Shown one piece after another: positions 7,846 through 15,610 of a DNA stretch of 56,492 nt (the first letter of the stretch is position 1; each line of letters starts with the position of its first letter). Origin of the DNA: Caulobacter vibrioides (GTDB lineage Bacteria > Pseudomonadota > Alphaproteobacteria > Caulobacterales > Caulobacteraceae); the NCBI GenBank assembly GCA_001449105.1, contig LNIY01000083.1:1-56492 (forward strand), given 5' to 3'. The position numbers were made by a program, and so were the translations under genes. The notes beneath the pieces were generated by a model. The model did not search any database and had not been told where the DNA came from. It was given only the letters and a program-made list of their open reading frames with translations.

Positions 7846-9276
7846 ATGAGCGAAGTCTTGGACGGCGCGCCCGCGCGCCTGGGCGTCGGGTCGAAACCCG
7901 CGCCGACGCCGATCACCCGGGGCGGATGGTCCTGGGTGCTGCACCAGGGCTCTCGCGACGTCTATGTGGTGCTGGTCACCATCTACATCTTTGCTCCCTA
8001 CTTCTCGGGCGTGCTGGTCGGCGACCCGGTGCGGGGCCAGGCGATCATGGCCCAGATCGCCACCACCTACGGCCTGATCGTCGCCCTGACCGCCCCCATC
8101 CTGGGCGCGGCGGTCGAGAAGTACGGCCCGCGCAAGCCGCTGGCCGCGACCTTGCTGACCCTGATGCTGCCGGCGCTGATCGTCCTGTGGTGGGCGACGC
8201 CCGCCGGCGGCCTGCCGATGGCGGCGACGGCGGGGGCGCTGATCGTGCTGGGCGTGGCCTACAACTGGGGCGACGTCGCCGCCAACTCGCTGCTGCCGCG
8301 CGCGGCCGCCGCGCCCGCACAGGCCTCGCTGCTGTCGGGCCTGGGCTATTTCCTGTCCAACGGCCTGTCGGTGCTGATGCTGGTGGTCATGCTGTGGGGC
8401 TTCGTCCTGCCGGGCCAGGTCGACTGGCCGGGGATCCCCAGGACGCCGCTGCTGGGGCTGTCGACGTACAACCACGAACCCAGCCGCCTGGCCGGCCCGC
8501 TGTCGGCGCTGATCATGGCGCTGGGCGCGATCCCCTTCCTGCTGTGGACGCCGGACGCGCCGCGCACGGGCCTGGGCCTGGGCGGCGCGCTGAAGGCGGG
8601 CCTGGCCCTGCTGCGCGACACCTTCGCCAACCTGAAGGGCCACCGCGACGTGGCGACCTTCCTGCTCACGCGGATGCTCTATTGCGACGGCATGACCGCG
8701 CTGCTGGTGTTCGGCGGGCTGTTCGCGGCCGGGGTGATGGGCTGGGGCGCGCTGGAGATGCTGGTCTACGGCGTGTCGCTGAGCCTAGTCGGCGCCCTTG
8801 GCGGCCTGATGGCGCCCAAGCTCGACCGCATCCTGGGGCCCAAGCGCGCCGTCCAGATCGAGATCGCCGGCTGCCTGGCGGCCCTGATCTGCCTGCTGGG
8901 CATGCGGCCCGACCGCATATTCTACGTCTTCGCCTACGATCCGGCCGGACCAGCGGTGTGGGACGGGCCGCTGTACCGCACCGCGCCGGAGCTGATCTAT
9001 GTGGGTCTTGGCCTGGTCATCGCCGTCTGCGTCACCGCCCAGTACGCGTCCAGCCGGACCCTGCTGGTGCGTCTGGCCCCGCCCGACCGCACGGCGGCGT
9101 TCTTCGGGCTCTACGCGCTGTCGGGCACGGCGACGGTCTGGCTGGGCTCGGCCCTGGTGGCCGCGGCGACCACGATCTTCAAGAGCCAGGTCGCGGGCTT
9201 CGCGCCCATCGTCGCCCTGATGGCCCTGGGGGCGCTGGGCCTGTTCGCCGTGCGCGGCGGCGGCCGCGAGGCTTGA
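7846..9276 (+). CDS. MFS transporter, UMF1 (Atg22-like) family
   Basis: The 476-residue protein has about 12 hydrophobic helices and begins with a short cytoplasmic tail followed by WSWVLHQGSRDVYVVLVTIYIFAPYF, like the UMF1 family related to the fungal vacuolar effluxer Atg22. A conserved GAAVEKYGPRKP loop (MFS motif A position) follows helix 2. The substrate is unknown. A long loop around residues 360-385 (DPAGPAVWDGPLYRT) probably faces the periplasm. It stands alone, with a palindromic element upstream and pabB 40 bases downstream. The ATG at 7846 is taken as the start because it precedes a plausible N-terminal tail. Confidence 0.82.
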   Translation: MSEVLDGAPARLGVGSKPAPTPITRGGWSWVLHQGSRDVYVVLVTIYIFAPYFSGVLVGDPVRGQAIMAQIATTYGLIVALTAPILGAAVEKYGPRKPLAATLLTLMLPALIVLWWATPAGGLPMAATAGALIVLGVAYNWGDVAANSLLPRAAAAPAQASLLSGLGYFLSNGLSVLMLVVMLWGFVLPGQVDWPGIPRTPLLGLSTYNHEPSRLAGPLSALIMALGAIPFLLWTPDAPRTGLGLGGALKAGLALLRDTFANLKGHRDVATFLLTRMLYCDGMTALLVFGGLFAAGVMGWGALEMLVYGVSLSLVGALGGLMAPKLDRILGPKRAVQIEIAGCLAALICLLGMRPDRIFYVFAYDPAGPAVWDGPLYRTAPELIYVGLGLVIAVCVTAQYASSRTLLVRLAPPDRTAAFFGLYALSGTATVWLGSALVAAATTIFKSQVAGFAPIVALMALGALGLFAVRGGGREA

Positions 9277-9316
9277 GGCGGTAGCCGCAGGGCGCACGGG
9301 ACGCTATCACCCGCCG

Positions 9317-10648
9317 ATGCGCGACGTCGCCCTCATCGCCGCTTCCTGGCGCGACCCCCTGTGGGCCGCGGCTCCCTTTCGGGACGAGCCGTTCGCCTGC
9401 GCCCTGCTGTCGGGCGGCGCGGGCGAGCGGTGGTCGTACCTGCTGCGCGCGCCCGACCAGACCCTGACCCTCGCCGCGGCCGACCGGCGCGATCCGTTCG
9501 CGGCCCTGGCCGACCTGATCGGGCCGGCCCTCCCGGCCGATCCGGAAGGCCCGCCGTTCCAGGGCGGCGTCGTGGGGCTGGCCGCCTACGAGCTGGGCGA
9601 CCGGGTCGAGGCGCTGCACCTGTCGCGCGGCGACTGGCCCGATCTGGTCTGCGCCCGCTATCCGGCCGTGCTGGCCTTCGACCACCTGCAGCGCACCGTC
9701 GTCGCCGTCGGTCGCGGGGAGGGCGCGGTCCAGGCGCAGGCCCGCGCCCGCGCCGCCCTGGCCTGGCTGGACGCTCCGGCCCGCGACCCCTTCGAGGGGC
9801 GGCTGTGCGAGGCGCTGGCGGCCGAACCGCCGGCCGCCTACGAGGCGGCGGTGGCGCAGGTGGTCGAGCGGATCCTGGCCGGCGAGATATTCCAGGCCAA
9901 TATCGCCCGCGCCTGGCGGGGGCGGCTGGCCGGGGCCGCCGATCCGTTCGACCTGTTCGCTCGCCTGCGCGGCGCCAGCCCGGCCCCGTTCTCGGCCTAT
10001 CTGCGCCTGCCGGGGCGGGCCATGGTCTCCAACTCGCCCGAGCGGTTCCTCAAGGTTCGCGGCGGCGAGATCGAGACCCGGCCGATCAAGGGCACCCGGC
10101 CGCGCGGCGCCAGTCCCGCGGAGGATCGCGCCCTCGCCTTCGAGCTGTCGGCCAGCGCCAAGGACCGAGCCGAGAACCTGATGATCGTGGATCTGATGCG
10201 CAACGACCTGGCGAGGGTCAGCCCGCCGGGCAGCGTACGCACGCCCGAACTGTTCAAGGTCGAGACCTTCGCCAACGTCCATCACCTGGTCTCGACGGTG
10301 GAGGGGCGGCTGAAGCCCGGCCTCGGCGTCGCCGACCTGCTGCGGGCGACCTTCCCGCCGGGCTCGATCACCGGCGCGCCGAAGGTCCAGGCGATGAAGG
10401 TGATCGCCGAGCTGGAAGGGCCGCGCGGTCCCTACTGCGGCTCGCTGTTCTGGGCGGGCTTCGACGGGGCCTTCGAGTCCAGCGTGCTGATCCGCACCGT
10501 GGCTCTTGTGCAGGACGCCGAGGGCTGGACGCTGGAGGCCAAGGCCGGGGCCGGCATCGTCGCCGACAGCGATCCGCTGGCCGAGCGGCTGGAGACCGAG
10601 GCCAAGATCGACGCCCTGCGCCGGGCGTTGACCGGGGAGGGCGCATGA
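9317..10648 (+). CDS. pabB: Aminodeoxychorismate synthase component I
   Basis: The 443-residue protein is an anthranilate synthase I-type chorismate-binding enzyme. Motifs seen are PIKGTRPRG near residue 255, DLMRNDLARV near 291, GSITGAPKVQAM near 350 and PYCGSLFW near 373. It converts chorismate and glutamine-derived ammonia to 4-amino-4-deoxychorismate for folate synthesis. Anthranilate synthase TrpE is a possible alternative, but the KG(T) motif and the overlap with pabC support PabB. The stop overlaps the pabC start (ATGA). A pabA amidotransferase gene is not in the window. Confidence 0.92.
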   Translation: MRDVALIAASWRDPLWAAAPFRDEPFACALLSGGAGERWSYLLRAPDQTLTLAAADRRDPFAALADLIGPALPADPEGPPFQGGVVGLAAYELGDRVEALHLSRGDWPDLVCARYPAVLAFDHLQRTVVAVGRGEGAVQAQARARAALAWLDAPARDPFEGRLCEALAAEPPAAYEAAVAQVVERILAGEIFQANIARAWRGRLAGAADPFDLFARLRGASPAPFSAYLRLPGRAMVSNSPERFLKVRGGEIETRPIKGTRPRGASPAEDRALAFELSASAKDRAENLMIVDLMRNDLARVSPPGSVRTPELFKVETFANVHHLVSTVEGRLKPGLGVADLLRATFPPGSITGAPKVQAMKVIAELEGPRGPYCGSLFWAGFDGAFESSVLIRTVALVQDAEGWTLEAKAGAGIVADSDPLAERLETEAKIDALRRALTGEGA

Positions 10649-11448
10649 CAGTCGTTCCGCTGACCGCAGTACCATTGGCCGCCGTCCCGCTGACCGACCG
10701 CGGCCTGCTGCTGGGCGACGGCCTGTTCGAGACCCTGCTGGCGGTGGACGGCGCGGTCCGTCACGTCGAGGCCCACCTCGACCGCATGGCGGCGGGTTGC
10801 GCGGTGCTGGGCCTGCCGGCGCCGGACCGCGACCGGGCCCGCGCGCTGGTCGCGGACGCGCCGGGAGCGGCGGGCCTGGCCGTCGGCCGCGCCGCCGTGC
10901 GCCTGACCCTGACCGCCGGCTCGGGCGGGCGGGGCCTTGATCGTCCCGACGCGCCGGTCCTCGAGCTGTTCGCCGCGTGCGCGCCCGCGCCGCCGGCCGG
11001 CGCGCCGGCGGAGGCGGTGGTCGCGAGCGTTCGCCGCAACGAGGGCTCGCCGGCCTCGCGGCTGAAGACCCTGGCCTATCTCGACAACGTGCTGGCGCGT
11101 GCGCAGGCCCGCGCCGCCGGCGCCGACGAGGCCCTGATGCTCAACAACCGGGGCCATCTGGCCTGCGCCTCGGCAGGCAACCTGTTCTGGCTGGACGGCG
11201 GCGTCCTGGCGACGCCGGCGCTCGACTGCGGAGTGCTGGCCGGGCTGGCCCGTGGACGGGTCATGGCCGCGGCCGCGGGGCTGGGCGTCGAGGTGCGAGA
11301 GGTCCGCGCGGGGATCGAGGCGCTGGCGACGGCCTCGGCCGTCTTCCTGACCAACAGCCTGACCGGCGTGCGGCCCCTGGCCTCCCTGGACGGCCGCGCC
11401 CTGGGCCGGGACCCGCGCGTGGCCGAACTGGCGGCCCGGGCTGGCTAG
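10645..11448 (+). CDS. pabC: Aminodeoxychorismate lyase
   Basis: The 267-residue fold-type IV PLP enzyme has DRGLLLGDGLFETL at residues 18-31 and catalytic Lys141 in SRLKTLAYLDN. It releases pyruvate from 4-amino-4-deoxychorismate to give p-aminobenzoate. The start ATG overlaps the pabB stop, giving tight coupling. The N-terminus has an unusual short tandem run, PLTAVPLAAVPLT, before the conserved region, one or two repeats longer than the usual start. At the 3' end its TAG shares bases with the stop of the convergent TadE-like gene (CTAG). Branched-chain or D-amino acid aminotransferases are the related alternatives, less likely given pabB. Confidence 0.9.
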   Translation: MTVVPLTAVPLAAVPLTDRGLLLGDGLFETLLAVDGAVRHVEAHLDRMAAGCAVLGLPAPDRDRARALVADAPGAAGLAVGRAAVRLTLTAGSGGRGLDRPDAPVLELFAACAPAPPAGAPAEAVVASVRRNEGSPASRLKTLAYLDNVLARAQARAAGADEALMLNNRGHLACASAGNLFWLDGGVLATPALDCGVLAGLARGRVMAAAAGLGVEVREVRAGIEALATASAVFLTNSLTGVRPLASLDGRALGRDPRVAELAARAG

Positions 11449-11999
11449 GTCTTCGACCACTCCACCGTTTCGGTGCGGCGCGGGCGCAGATAGTAGGTCC
11501 GGTGGAAGGTGAACTTGGTATCCTTCAGGCTGATCGCCGGCGTGTAGTCGTAGGTCGTCGAGCTGATGACCACGCTGCTGCCGGCCGGCAGCACGCTTTC
11601 GGGCACGTTGGTCACCACGGTCGCCGCCGCCGGGCAGCTGGTCGGGCTGTTCTTGGGCGAGACCCAGGCCACGGTGTCCTTGCCCTTGGAGTCGGAGACC
11701 ACGCTGTAGAGGCACAGCCGCATCGGCGAGGCCGGGAACGGCTTCATCACCGCCAGGCTGATGTTGTAGATGTCGTCGACGCGCGTCTGGTTGATCTGGC
11801 CGTTCTGGGCGGCCATGTCGCCGATCAGCGATGTGGCGTGGAACAGCCGGCGCTGGGCCATCATCGCCTGGGTCAGCTCGGCCATGCCGAAATAGAAGAT
11901 CAGCAGCAGCGGCGCCAGCAGGGCGAATTCCACCGCGACGGCGCCGCGAACGTCGCGCGCGAAGCCCGGCCTGGAGCGGGAGCGGAACAGAGGGCTCAT
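11445..11999 (-). CDS. TadE-like pilus-associated pseudopilin
   Basis: The 184-residue protein has the TadE pattern: a short basic leader (MSPLFRSRSRPGFARDVRG), then AVAVEFALLAPLLLIFYFG, a hydrophobic helix with the conserved Glu five residues after the processing-site glycine. The rest is an extracytoplasmic domain with a Cys pair near residues 104 and 130. TadE/TadF-type proteins are minor pseudopilins processed by the Tad prepilin peptidase and needed for Flp pilus assembly. Its ATG overlaps the stop of the upstream TadE-like gene. The link to the neighbouring cpa cluster is by position. Confidence 0.85.
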   Translation of the reverse strand: MSPLFRSRSRPGFARDVRGAVAVEFALLAPLLLIFYFGMAELTQAMMAQRRLFHATSLIGDMAAQNGQINQTRVDDIYNISLAVMKPFPASPMRLCLYSVVSDSKGKDTVAWVSPKNSPTSCPAAATVVTNVPESVLPAGSSVVISSTTYDYTPAISLKDTKFTFHRTYYLRPRRTETVEWSKT

Positions 12000-12574
12000 G
12001 CGGGGCAGCTCACGGCGGCGGCGGCGCTGCTGTTGTAGGGCTCGTTGGCGAAGGCGGTGGTGAAGCCCAGCGTGCGCTTGCCGTTGGAGGTCTGCAGGGC
12101 CGAGGCCAGCAGCGGCGTGATCAGCGGCCAGTCGTAATAGGTGCGCACCAGGACCAGCGAGCTGGGGCCGCCGGGATCCCAGCAGGTCGTGTTCGGCGTG
12201 GTCAGGCCGGAGGACGAGGTGAAGGTCGACACCGTGCGCACGTCCACGCGCAGGCGGCTCGCGCAGGTGCTCTCCAGCCAGTTCATGCGGGCGCATACCC
12301 GGGTCTTGAAGCCGGCGGCGGAGTTGTCGCCCGAGGTCTGCACCTCGCCGGTGCGGATCTGGCGGCCGGCTTCGATCGTGGCGTTCTCCAGCGTCATCGA
12401 CGCGAAATAGACCAGGGCCAGCTCGATCAGGCCGAAGAACAGCAGTAGGAACGGGCCCAGCAGCAGGGCGAACTCGACGGCGGTCGCGCCGTTCTCGGCG
12501 CGCGCGAAGCGGCCCAGCCGGCGACGGGCGGCGAGCTTCAGCCGGGCGTGGAGCGAAACGGGAGACTTCCCCAT
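11996..12574 (-). CDS. TadE/TadG-like pseudopilin
   Basis: The 192-residue protein has a basic leader, then ENGATAVEFALLLGPFLLLFFG, the TadE-type processing and helix region, followed by LVYFASMTLENATIEAGRQIRTG, which is typical of TadE/TadG proteins. Four cysteines in the extracellular part (in VCARMNW, STCASR, TTCWDP and the C-terminal SCPA) could form disulphides. It is the first gene of a two-gene minus-strand operon with the shorter TadE-like gene, joined by an ATGA overlap. The role in Flp pilus biogenesis is inferred from family and from the neighbouring pil-cpa genes. Confidence 0.87.
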   Translation of the reverse strand: MGKSPVSLHARLKLAARRRLGRFARAENGATAVEFALLLGPFLLLFFGLIELALVYFASMTLENATIEAGRQIRTGEVQTSGDNSAAGFKTRVCARMNWLESTCASRLRVDVRTVSTFTSSSGLTTPNTTCWDPGGPSSLVLVRTYYDWPLITPLLASALQTSNGKRTLGFTTAFANEPYNSSAAAAVSCPA

Positions 12575-12706
12575 GAGGCGGTCCGAGGTTGCAACGGGAG
12601 GACCATAGCGCCGGCTCCCTAACCGCGCCCTAATCAGCGCGCCCCCTTAACAAGCGCGCCCTCGTGTGCGCGCGTGACCCGTCCCTAAGGATCGGGTCGG
12701 GAGGGA

Positions 12707-13141
12707 TCAGGGCTGGCCCGGGGCGCCGGCGCTCGCCGGTTCGGCCGCGGTCAGGGCGGTGCAGCGGCCGTCGCAGGCATAGGCCGAGGCGGCGGTGCCG
12801 CGCTGGACCGTCACGGCGTCGGCGGCGACGTCGGTCACCAGCACCTGGCCGCCGGTCAGCGCGCGGCCCTGGGCGTCGAAGGCGAACACCGAGGTCATGC
12901 CCACGCGCTTGCCCAGGATCACCAGGGTGCGGTCGTTGACGACGCTGACGTCGGCGATCTGCGGGTCGCCGACCACGATCTCGCGGGCGGAGCCGCCCAG
13001 GGGGATCGTCGTGGCCTGTCCGGCGACCACGGTCATGGTGCGCGAGGCGGGCGAGGGAGAGGCCGGCGTGGCCGCCTGGGCCGCGACGGCGGCGCCGCAG
13101 AGGCTGAAAAAGGCGGCGATGGCGAGCGAGAGGCGGCGCAT
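12707..13141 (-). CDS. Free-standing secretin N0-like pilus assembly protein
   Basis: The 144-residue exported protein has a signal peptide (residues 1 to about 23, ending AAQAA). Its core, from VVAGQATTIPL through VVGDPQIADVSVVNDRTLVILG to SVFAFDAQGRAL, follows the same pattern as the N-terminal domain of CpaC in this window (VTNPQVADAVLRNPRRIYVLG ... AVFFDAAGRRL). It is thus a stand-alone copy of the CpaC pilus-assembly N-terminal domain without the secretin barrel. The tail has a CDGRC pair. It is transcribed away from pilA. It might chaperone or brace the secretin; that is inference. Confidence 0.78.
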   Translation of the reverse strand: MRRLSLAIAAFFSLCGAAVAAQAATPASPSPASRTMTVVAGQATTIPLGGSAREIVVGDPQIADVSVVNDRTLVILGKRVGMTSVFAFDAQGRALTGGQVLVTDVAADAVTVQRGTAASAYACDGRCTALTAAEPASAGAPGQP

Positions 13142-13281
13142 GGCGGTCCTGTCGGAGCGAAATCTATGACCTCATCCTGACGAAGAATGGTCAATAAAAA
13201 CCTAAGATATGCCTGGGTGCGACAAGCTGCGCATCCGTGAATTCCTTGAACCGCAACGGGTTTTCGCTCTTCCTGTCGCTC

Positions 13282-13306
13282 TTGGTTAAGAGTTGATAAT
13301 GGTAAA
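13282..13306. promoter_or_regulatory. Candidate CtrA sites upstream of pilA
   Basis: In the AT-rich 313-base gap between the N0-like gene and pilA, TTGGTTAA (13282-13289) and ATGGTAAA (13299-13306) each match the reverse complement of the CtrA half-site TTAACCAT at 7 of 8 positions, spaced 17 bases apart. CtrA activates pilA in Caulobacter crescentus. The rest of the gap is low-GC and non-coding, unlike its surroundings; a GGAG ribosome-binding site precedes pilA. Confidence 0.5.
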
Positions 13307-13454
13307 ATTGAATAAACCAAAAGAAAAATCAGCAAAAAATCTCGACGTTTACTGGGGATTAATCGAGGTGGGCGAAATTGATCGTGTTTTCGGGGGTGAA
13401 CAAGTCGCCACGGCTTGCCGACCCAGCCAAGTTTTCTCAGCAGGAGATCAAGTC

Positions 13455-13628
13455 ATGTCGAAGTTTGTCACGCGCTTCCTGAAGGACGAGTCGGGCGCCA
13501 CGGCCATCGAATACGGCCTCATCATCGCCCTGATCGCCGTCGTCATCGTCGCCGCCTTCGGCGTGCTGCGTCCGTCGCTGGAAGGCGCCTTCACGCGCAC
13601 CGCCGGTCAACTGGACGCCGCCCAGTAA
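13455..13628 (+). CDS. pilA: Flp-type major pilin PilA
   Basis: The 57-residue prepilin starts MSKFVTRFLKDESG, a 14-residue leader ending in Gly, then ATAIEYGLIIALIAVVIVAA. Cleavage after Gly14 by CpaA would leave a 43-residue pilin with the Flp signature Glu5-Tyr6. The leader and helix closely match Caulobacter PilA, while the C-terminal 20 residues are free to vary. A GGAG ribosome-binding site is 8 bases before ATG 13455; the in-frame extension upstream is AT-rich and unlikely to be translated. It is followed 29 bases later by a second pilin gene. Confidence 0.95.
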   Translation: MSKFVTRFLKDESGATAIEYGLIIALIAVVIVAAFGVLRPSLEGAFTRTAGQLDAAQ

Positions 13629-13657
13629 GACTTAAGCCCGACGCAGGGAGACGGCCG

Positions 13658-13834
13658 ATGGTCGCCTTTATCGATCGTTTTTTGAATGACGAACGAGGCG
13701 CCACGGCCATCGAGTACGGCCTGATCGCGGCTCTGATGAGCCTGATCGTGGTCGCCGCCGTCCCCGTGCTCCGGGAGCCCATACTCGGCGCCTTTGACCG
13801 GGTAAGGGGCCACCTCGACGCCGCAGGCAACTAG
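13658..13834 (+). CDS. Second Flp-type pilin
   Basis: The 58-residue prepilin has the leader MVAFIDRFLNDERG (again 14 residues) and the mature start ATAIEYGLIAALMSLIVVAA. It shares the Flp processing and assembly region with the first pilin but differs in its C-terminal part (PVLREPILGAFDRVRGHL). It may be a minor pilin or an alternative subunit from tandem duplication. It is co-transcribed with pilA, since no terminator separates them and one strong hairpin follows. A GGGAG sequence lies about 7 bases before the ATG. Confidence 0.9.
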   Translation: MVAFIDRFLNDERGATAIEYGLIAALMSLIVVAAVPVLREPILGAFDRVRGHLDAAGN

Positions 13835-13865
13835 CGGCGAAGAGGCAAGAGCCAAGAGCTCCGAG

Positions 13866-13898
13866 GGGCCGCGACGTTTCGACGTCGCGGCCCTTCTT
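13866..13898 (+). terminator. Terminator after the two pilin genes
   Basis: A perfect 12-bp stem (GGGCCGCGACGT / ACGTCGCGGCCC) with a TTCG loop is followed by TTCTTC and then TTTTT. It ends the pilin transcript and separates it from cpaA, allowing pilin to be made in excess over the assembly proteins. Confidence 0.9.
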
Positions 13899-14000
13899 CT
13901 TTTTCGGCCCCGGTGTTGCCGAACATTGCGGCCAAGTCCGGAAACGATTGCTTCATCGGCGATCGGATAGACTGGCGGAAGTCGAGGTTAGAGGCCCGTC

Positions 14001-14513
14001 ATGCAGACCCTGCAGCTCCTTCCCCTGATCGTCTTCGCCGGCCTGGCCGTCGTCGCCGGCCTGAAGGACGCCACCAGCTACACCATCCCCAACTGGATCT
14101 CGCTGGCGCTGATCGCCGCCTTCCCGGTGGCCGCCGTCGTGGGCGGGATCGGCTGGGCGGGCGGGGGCCTGGCGCTGCTGGTCGGCGTGGGCATGCTGCT
14201 GATCGGCATGATCATGTTCGCCCTGCGCTGGGTGGGCGGGGGCGACGCCAAGTTCCTGGCCGCCTGCGCCCTGTGGATGGGCGTTCCCGGCATCGCGCCG
14301 TTCCTGCTGACCACGGCCCTGGCCGGCGGCGCCCTGACCCTGGGGCTGATGAGCCTTCGCTCGGGCTGGCTGGCTCCGGTGATCGCCGGCGGCCCGGCCT
14401 GGATCCGCCGCCTCGGCGACAAGAAGGGCGACGTTCCCTACGGCGTGGCCATCGCGGCCGGCGCCCTGGCGGCCCTGCCTCAGAGCATCATCGGCCAAGC
14501 TTTGCTCAACTGA
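14001..14513 (+). CDS. cpaA: Prepilin peptidase CpaA
   Basis: The 170-residue membrane protein is a type IV/Flp prepilin peptidase. The two catalytic aspartates are visible: Asp23 in LKDATSYTIPNW and Asp82 in the GGGDAKF motif; GDVPYGVAI near the C-terminus is also conserved. It has about five hydrophobic segments and lacks the N-terminal methylase domain of PilD. It cleaves the leaders of the two Flp pilins and the TadE-like proteins at the cytoplasmic face of the inner membrane. It starts at ATG 14001, 102 bases after the pilin terminator, so it probably has its own promoter. Confidence 0.93.
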   Translation: MQTLQLLPLIVFAGLAVVAGLKDATSYTIPNWISLALIAAFPVAAVVGGIGWAGGGLALLVGVGMLLIGMIMFALRWVGGGDAKFLAACALWMGVPGIAPFLLTTALAGGALTLGLMSLRSGWLAPVIAGGPAWIRRLGDKKGDVPYGVAIAAGALAALPQSIIGQALLN

Positions 14514-14598
14514 TCGCGACGGGCTCCCGGCTTTCGGGAGTCCGCGTCAGGCTGTCGCGGCCGGAACCCGCTTTCAGGTCGGCTTCCTTTAGTGGCTG

Positions 14599-14606
14599 TT
14601 AACCAT
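14599..14606 (+). promoter_or_regulatory. Exact CtrA half-site upstream of cpaB
   Basis: TTAACCAT occurs exactly in the 206-base gap between cpaA and cpaB, 114 bases before the cpaB ATG. It equals the CtrA half-site. Together with the gap it suggests that cpaB starts a separate transcript. The gap also holds a small hairpin (CTCCCGGCTTTCGGGAG, near 14524) that could end the cpaA message. Confidence 0.5.
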
Positions 14607-14719
14607 GGGCGCCGCAGTTTGCGATGCGGCCAGAACGGCTGTTCGACCCCTGCGTCCGGCGGAGTGAAGCTCTCCAGGCGCGCCGAACCCGTCCTGCCGA
14701 CGCCAGAGCTCCGCCGCGC

Positions 14720-15610
14720 ATGAACCCTGTCAGAATCATCATCGTCCTGGTCGCCGCCGTTTCGGCGATCGGCCTGGCCGTACTGATGCAGCGCGCCATG
14801 GGCGGCAAGCCCGCCAAGTCCGAGGCCGTCGCCTCCTCGCCCGCTCCCACCCTCGACGCCAAGCCGATGACGCTGGTGCTGGTCGCCAAGCGCGACCTGG
14901 CGATCGGCACGCGCCTGACCAAGGACGACGTGGAGTGGAAGGCCTGGCCGGCCGACGCCGTCAGCCCCGTCTATCTCACCAATGGCGCCGCGCCCGTCGA
15001 GCCCCAGAACGGCGCGGCCAAGGCCGTGAAGACCGTCGGCGAGGCCGCCGGCGTCCTGGGCGGCGCTCCGCCCGAAGCCGCCGTCGAGGGCGCGATTGTC
15101 CGCGACCCGCTGCTGGCCGGCGAGCCCGTCGTGGCCCGCAAGATCGTCCGCGGCGGCGAGGGCGGCTACCTCTCCGTCGTGCTCTCGCCCGGCGCCCGCG
15201 CCATGGCCGTTCCCGTCACCTCCGAAACCGCGGCCGGCGGCTTCATCCTGCCCGGCGACCGGGTCGACGTGCTGATCAGCCGCGACGCGCCCAACAGCGA
15301 CAGCAACGGCGCCGGCAAGCAGGTGGTCGCCGAGACCGTGCTGCAGAACATCCGCGTCCTCGCCCTCGACCAGGCCACCACCGCCGAGAAGGACGCCAAG
15401 ACCATCGTCGCCGCCACCGCCACCCTCGAGGTGCGTCCCGCCGAGGCCGAGGCCCTGACCCGCGCCAAGGCGTCGGGACCCGTCACCCTGGCGCTGCGGG
15501 CCTACACCGATCTGGGCGGACCCTCCGGCGTCGCCGCTCCGTCCCAGGACTCCACGGTCATCCGCATCAATCGCGGCGGACAGACCTCCAGCATCGCGGT
15601 GCGCCAATGA
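14720..15610 (+). CDS. cpaB: Flp pilus assembly protein CpaB (RcpC)
   Basis: The 296-residue protein has an N-terminal membrane anchor (residues 4-24) followed by an SAF domain around residues 50-75 (LVLVAKRDLAIGTRLTKDDV), characteristic of CpaB/RcpC/FlgA proteins, and the conserved GGFILPGDRVDVLI segment near residues 173-186. It sits in the periplasm, where it is thought to interact with the secretin CpaC. ATG 14720 is preferred since the hydrophobic anchor begins right after it. Its stop overlaps the cpaC ATG (ATGA). Confidence 0.93.
   Translation: MNPVRIIIVLVAAVSAIGLAVLMQRAMGGKPAKSEAVASSPAPTLDAKPMTLVLVAKRDLAIGTRLTKDDVEWKAWPADAVSPVYLTNGAAPVEPQNGAAKAVKTVGEAAGVLGGAPPEAAVEGAIVRDPLLAGEPVVARKIVRGGEGGYLSVVLSPGARAMAVPVTSETAAGGFILPGDRVDVLISRDAPNSDSNGAGKQVVAETVLQNIRVLALDQATTAEKDAKTIVAATATLEVRPAEAEALTRAKASGPVTLALRAYTDLGGPSGVAAPSQDSTVIRINRGGQTSSIAVRQ

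Noticed and set aside
11445..12574. TadE-like genes as prophage or transfer genes
   Set aside because: Their processing motif and position by the pil-cpa genes fit Tad pseudopilins; there are no phage or mobility genes around.
13293..13454. N-terminal extension of pilA
   Set aside because: The stretch is AT-rich and overlaps the promoter, and Flp pilins need a short leader before the processing glycine; the inner ATG has a good ribosome-binding site.
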